Source: Prosopocoilus inquinatus (lineage: Eukaryota > Arthropoda > Insecta > Coleoptera > Lucanidae). Taken from it: a stretch of DNA of 64,000 nt. Shown one piece after another: positions 62,501-64,000 of this stretch. The DNA lies in NCBI GenBank assembly GCA_036172665.1, contig JAYKNF010000014.1:2841001-2905000 (forward strand), read 5' to 3'. The notes beneath the pieces were generated by a model. It saw only the letters and a list, made by a program, of their open reading frames with translations. It was not told the origin of the DNA and did not search any database. The position numbers and the translations under genes are program-made. The first letter of the stretch is position 1, and each line of letters opens with the position of its first letter.

Positions 62501-64000
62501 TTAAATAGTTTTAAACGAAACAACACGTATTAGCGTTGTTCCTGTGCTGTATCTAATCGATACTTACTTATCTATCATGTTATTTGACGTTTCGATGGAC
62601 TCCAGTAACTCTGATGTGAGATACGAAGTTTTCGGACGCAGCAGAAGCTGGAAATAGTTTTAAACGAAACAACACGTATTAGCGTTGTTCCGGTGATGTA
62701 TCTAATCGATCCTTACTCATCTATCATGTTATTTGACGTTTGGATGGACTCCAGTAACTCTGATGTGAGATACAAAGTTTTTGGACGCAGCAGGAGCTGG
62801 AAATAGTTTTAAACGAAACAACACGCATTAGCGTTGTTCCTGTGATGTATCTAATCGATCCTTACTCATCTATCATGTTATTTGGTGTTACGATGGACTC
62901 CAGTAACTTAGATGTGAGATACGAATTTCTCGGACGCAGCTGAAGCTAGAAATAGTTTTAAACGAAACAACACGCATTAGCGTTGTTCCTGTGTTGTATC
63001 TAATCGATCCTTACTTATCTATCATGTTATCTGACGTTTGGATGTACTCCAGTAACCCTGACGTGAGATACGAAGATCTCGGACGCAGCAGAAGCTGGAA
63101 ATAGTTTTAAACGAAACAACACGTATTAGCGTTGTTCCTGTGATGTATCTAATCGATCCTTACTCATCTATCATGTTATTTGACGTTTGGACGGACTCCA
63201 GTAACTCTGATGGGAGATACAAAGTTCTCGGACGCAGTAGAAGCTGGAAATAGTTTTGAACGAAACAACACGTATTAGCGTTGTTCCTGTGATGTATCTA
63301 AACGATCCTTACTTATCTAACATGTTATTTGACGTTTGGATGGACTCCAGTAAGTCTGATGTGAGATACAAAGTTTTTGGACGCAGCAGGAGCTGGAAAT
63401 AGTTTTAAACGAAACAACACGTATTAGCGTTGTTCCTGTAATGTATCTAATCGATCCTTACTCATCTATCATGTTATTTGACGTTTGGATGGACTCCAGT
63501 AACTCTGATGTGAGATACGACGTTTTCGGACGCAGCAGCAGCTGGAAATAGTTTTAAACGAAACAACACATATTAGCGTTGTTCCTGTAATGTATCTAAT
63601 CGATCCTTACTCATCTATCATGTTATTTGACGTTTGGATGGACTCCAGTAACTAGGATGAGAGATACAAAGATTTCGGACGCAGCAGAAGCTGGAAATAG
63701 TTTTGAACGAAACAACACCTATTAGCGTTGTTCCTGTGATGTATCTAAACGATCCTTCCTTATCTAACATGTTATTTAACGTTTGGATACACTCCAGTAA
63801 GTCTGATGTGAGATACAAAGTTTTTGGACGCAGCAGGAGCTGGAAATAGTTTTAAACGAAACAACACGTATTAGCGTTGTTCCTGTGATGTATCTAAACG
63901 ATCCTTACTTATCTAACATGTTATTTGACGTTTGGATGGACTCCAGTGTGTCTGATGTGAGATACAAAGTTTTGGGACGCAGCAGGAGCTGGAAATAGTT
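59575..64000 (+). repeat. Right copy of the ~100-monomer-spaced duplication, to window end
   Basis: Order: F L' R S T U O I A B O J C D E A F G H I J K L M N O P H I A. The last monomer is cut at 105 bp by the window edge. It preserves complete J-C-D at 61214-61660 and complete K-L at 62704-63001, where the left copy has hybrids. Its first 16 monomers also parallel the 15 at 57340-59574. Private changes are cgcaggagaag in R (about 59957), cgcggcag in T (about 60254) and tatcaaatcg (about 61508). Confidence 0.87.

Larger units (their letters stand above)
1..64000. repeat. Tandem satellite array, 149-bp monomer, about 431 copies
   Basis: The same unit recurs every 149 bp across the entire window, always in one orientation. 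Walking the monomer start (aatcgatcc or aaacgatcc) gives starts at 1, 150, 299, 448 and so on, with the phase shifting at only six places. Counting these gives 431 units, including two truncated monomers and a final partial one starting at 63896. No stretch of unrelated sequence longer than a few bases was found, so no interval holds a gene. By structure this is a eukaryotic satellite; a centromeric or pericentromeric location is an inference from array size, unit length near that of a nucleosome core, and higher-order organisation. The family itself is not one I recognise. Confidence 0.98.

Noticed and set aside
1..64000. CRISPR array
   Set aside because: The whole 149-bp period is similar from unit to unit. 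There are no short constant repeats separated by unique spacers, and no cas genes.
1..64000. Inverted monomers or a strand switch within the array
   Set aside because: Every monomer I followed reads in the same direction; no head-to-head or tail-to-tail junction was seen.

Overview
The whole window is one uninterrupted satellite DNA array. A 149-bp monomer is repeated head to tail, always in the same orientation, about 431 times from the first base to the last. I see no gene, RNA gene, transposon, CRISPR array, inverted segment or unrelated spacer. Both window edges lie inside monomers, so the array extends past 64 kb on both sides.

The organism is almost certainly a eukaryote, because an array of this size and form is typical of centromeric or pericentromeric heterochromatin. 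A monomer 149 bp long is close to the DNA length of one nucleosome core. A hand count of the consensus gives 58 G+C of 149 (39%) and six CpG against about 5.6 expected. CpG is therefore not depleted, which fits a genome with little germline CpG methylation, such as many invertebrates, better than a vertebrate. I do not recognise the monomer and cannot name a species.

Monomers differ mainly by substitutions in their middle third and fall into about 22 recurring types (lettered A to V here; the key is in the monomer-type feature). Their order forms higher-order repeats (HORs). Layout: (1) 299-5431 and 5432-10497 are two tandem copies of a ~5.1-kb, 34-35-monomer HOR. (2) 10498-12878 is a follow-on module containing types S, T and U. 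(3) 12879-15113 and 15114-17348 are a nearly identical 15-monomer tandem duplication. (4) 17349-20030 is a mosaic block. (5) 20031-37522 is a long second copy of 2236-15113, and holds its own ~5.1-kb tandem duplication (26056-31118 and 31119-36330). (6) 37523-44674 is built of shorter 11-16-monomer units carrying a private C-to-T variant. (7) 44675-48846 is repeated about 100 monomers later at 59575-64000. (8) 48847-56743 holds small recent duplications, including a 3-monomer tandem repeat. (9) 56744-59574 is another copy of the R-S-T-U module.

Length is preserved strikingly well. From 33202 to the window end I count 206 consecutive monomer intervals with no net insertion or deletion. In the whole window I find only three independent length changes: an 82-bp deletion seen twice, a 3-bp deletion seen three times, and one 2-bp deletion. 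Almost all rearrangements join two monomer types inside a monomer and restore exactly 149 bp, as expected from in-register unequal crossing-over or gene conversion. The window is best read as a record of satellite turnover, not as a gene-encoded system.
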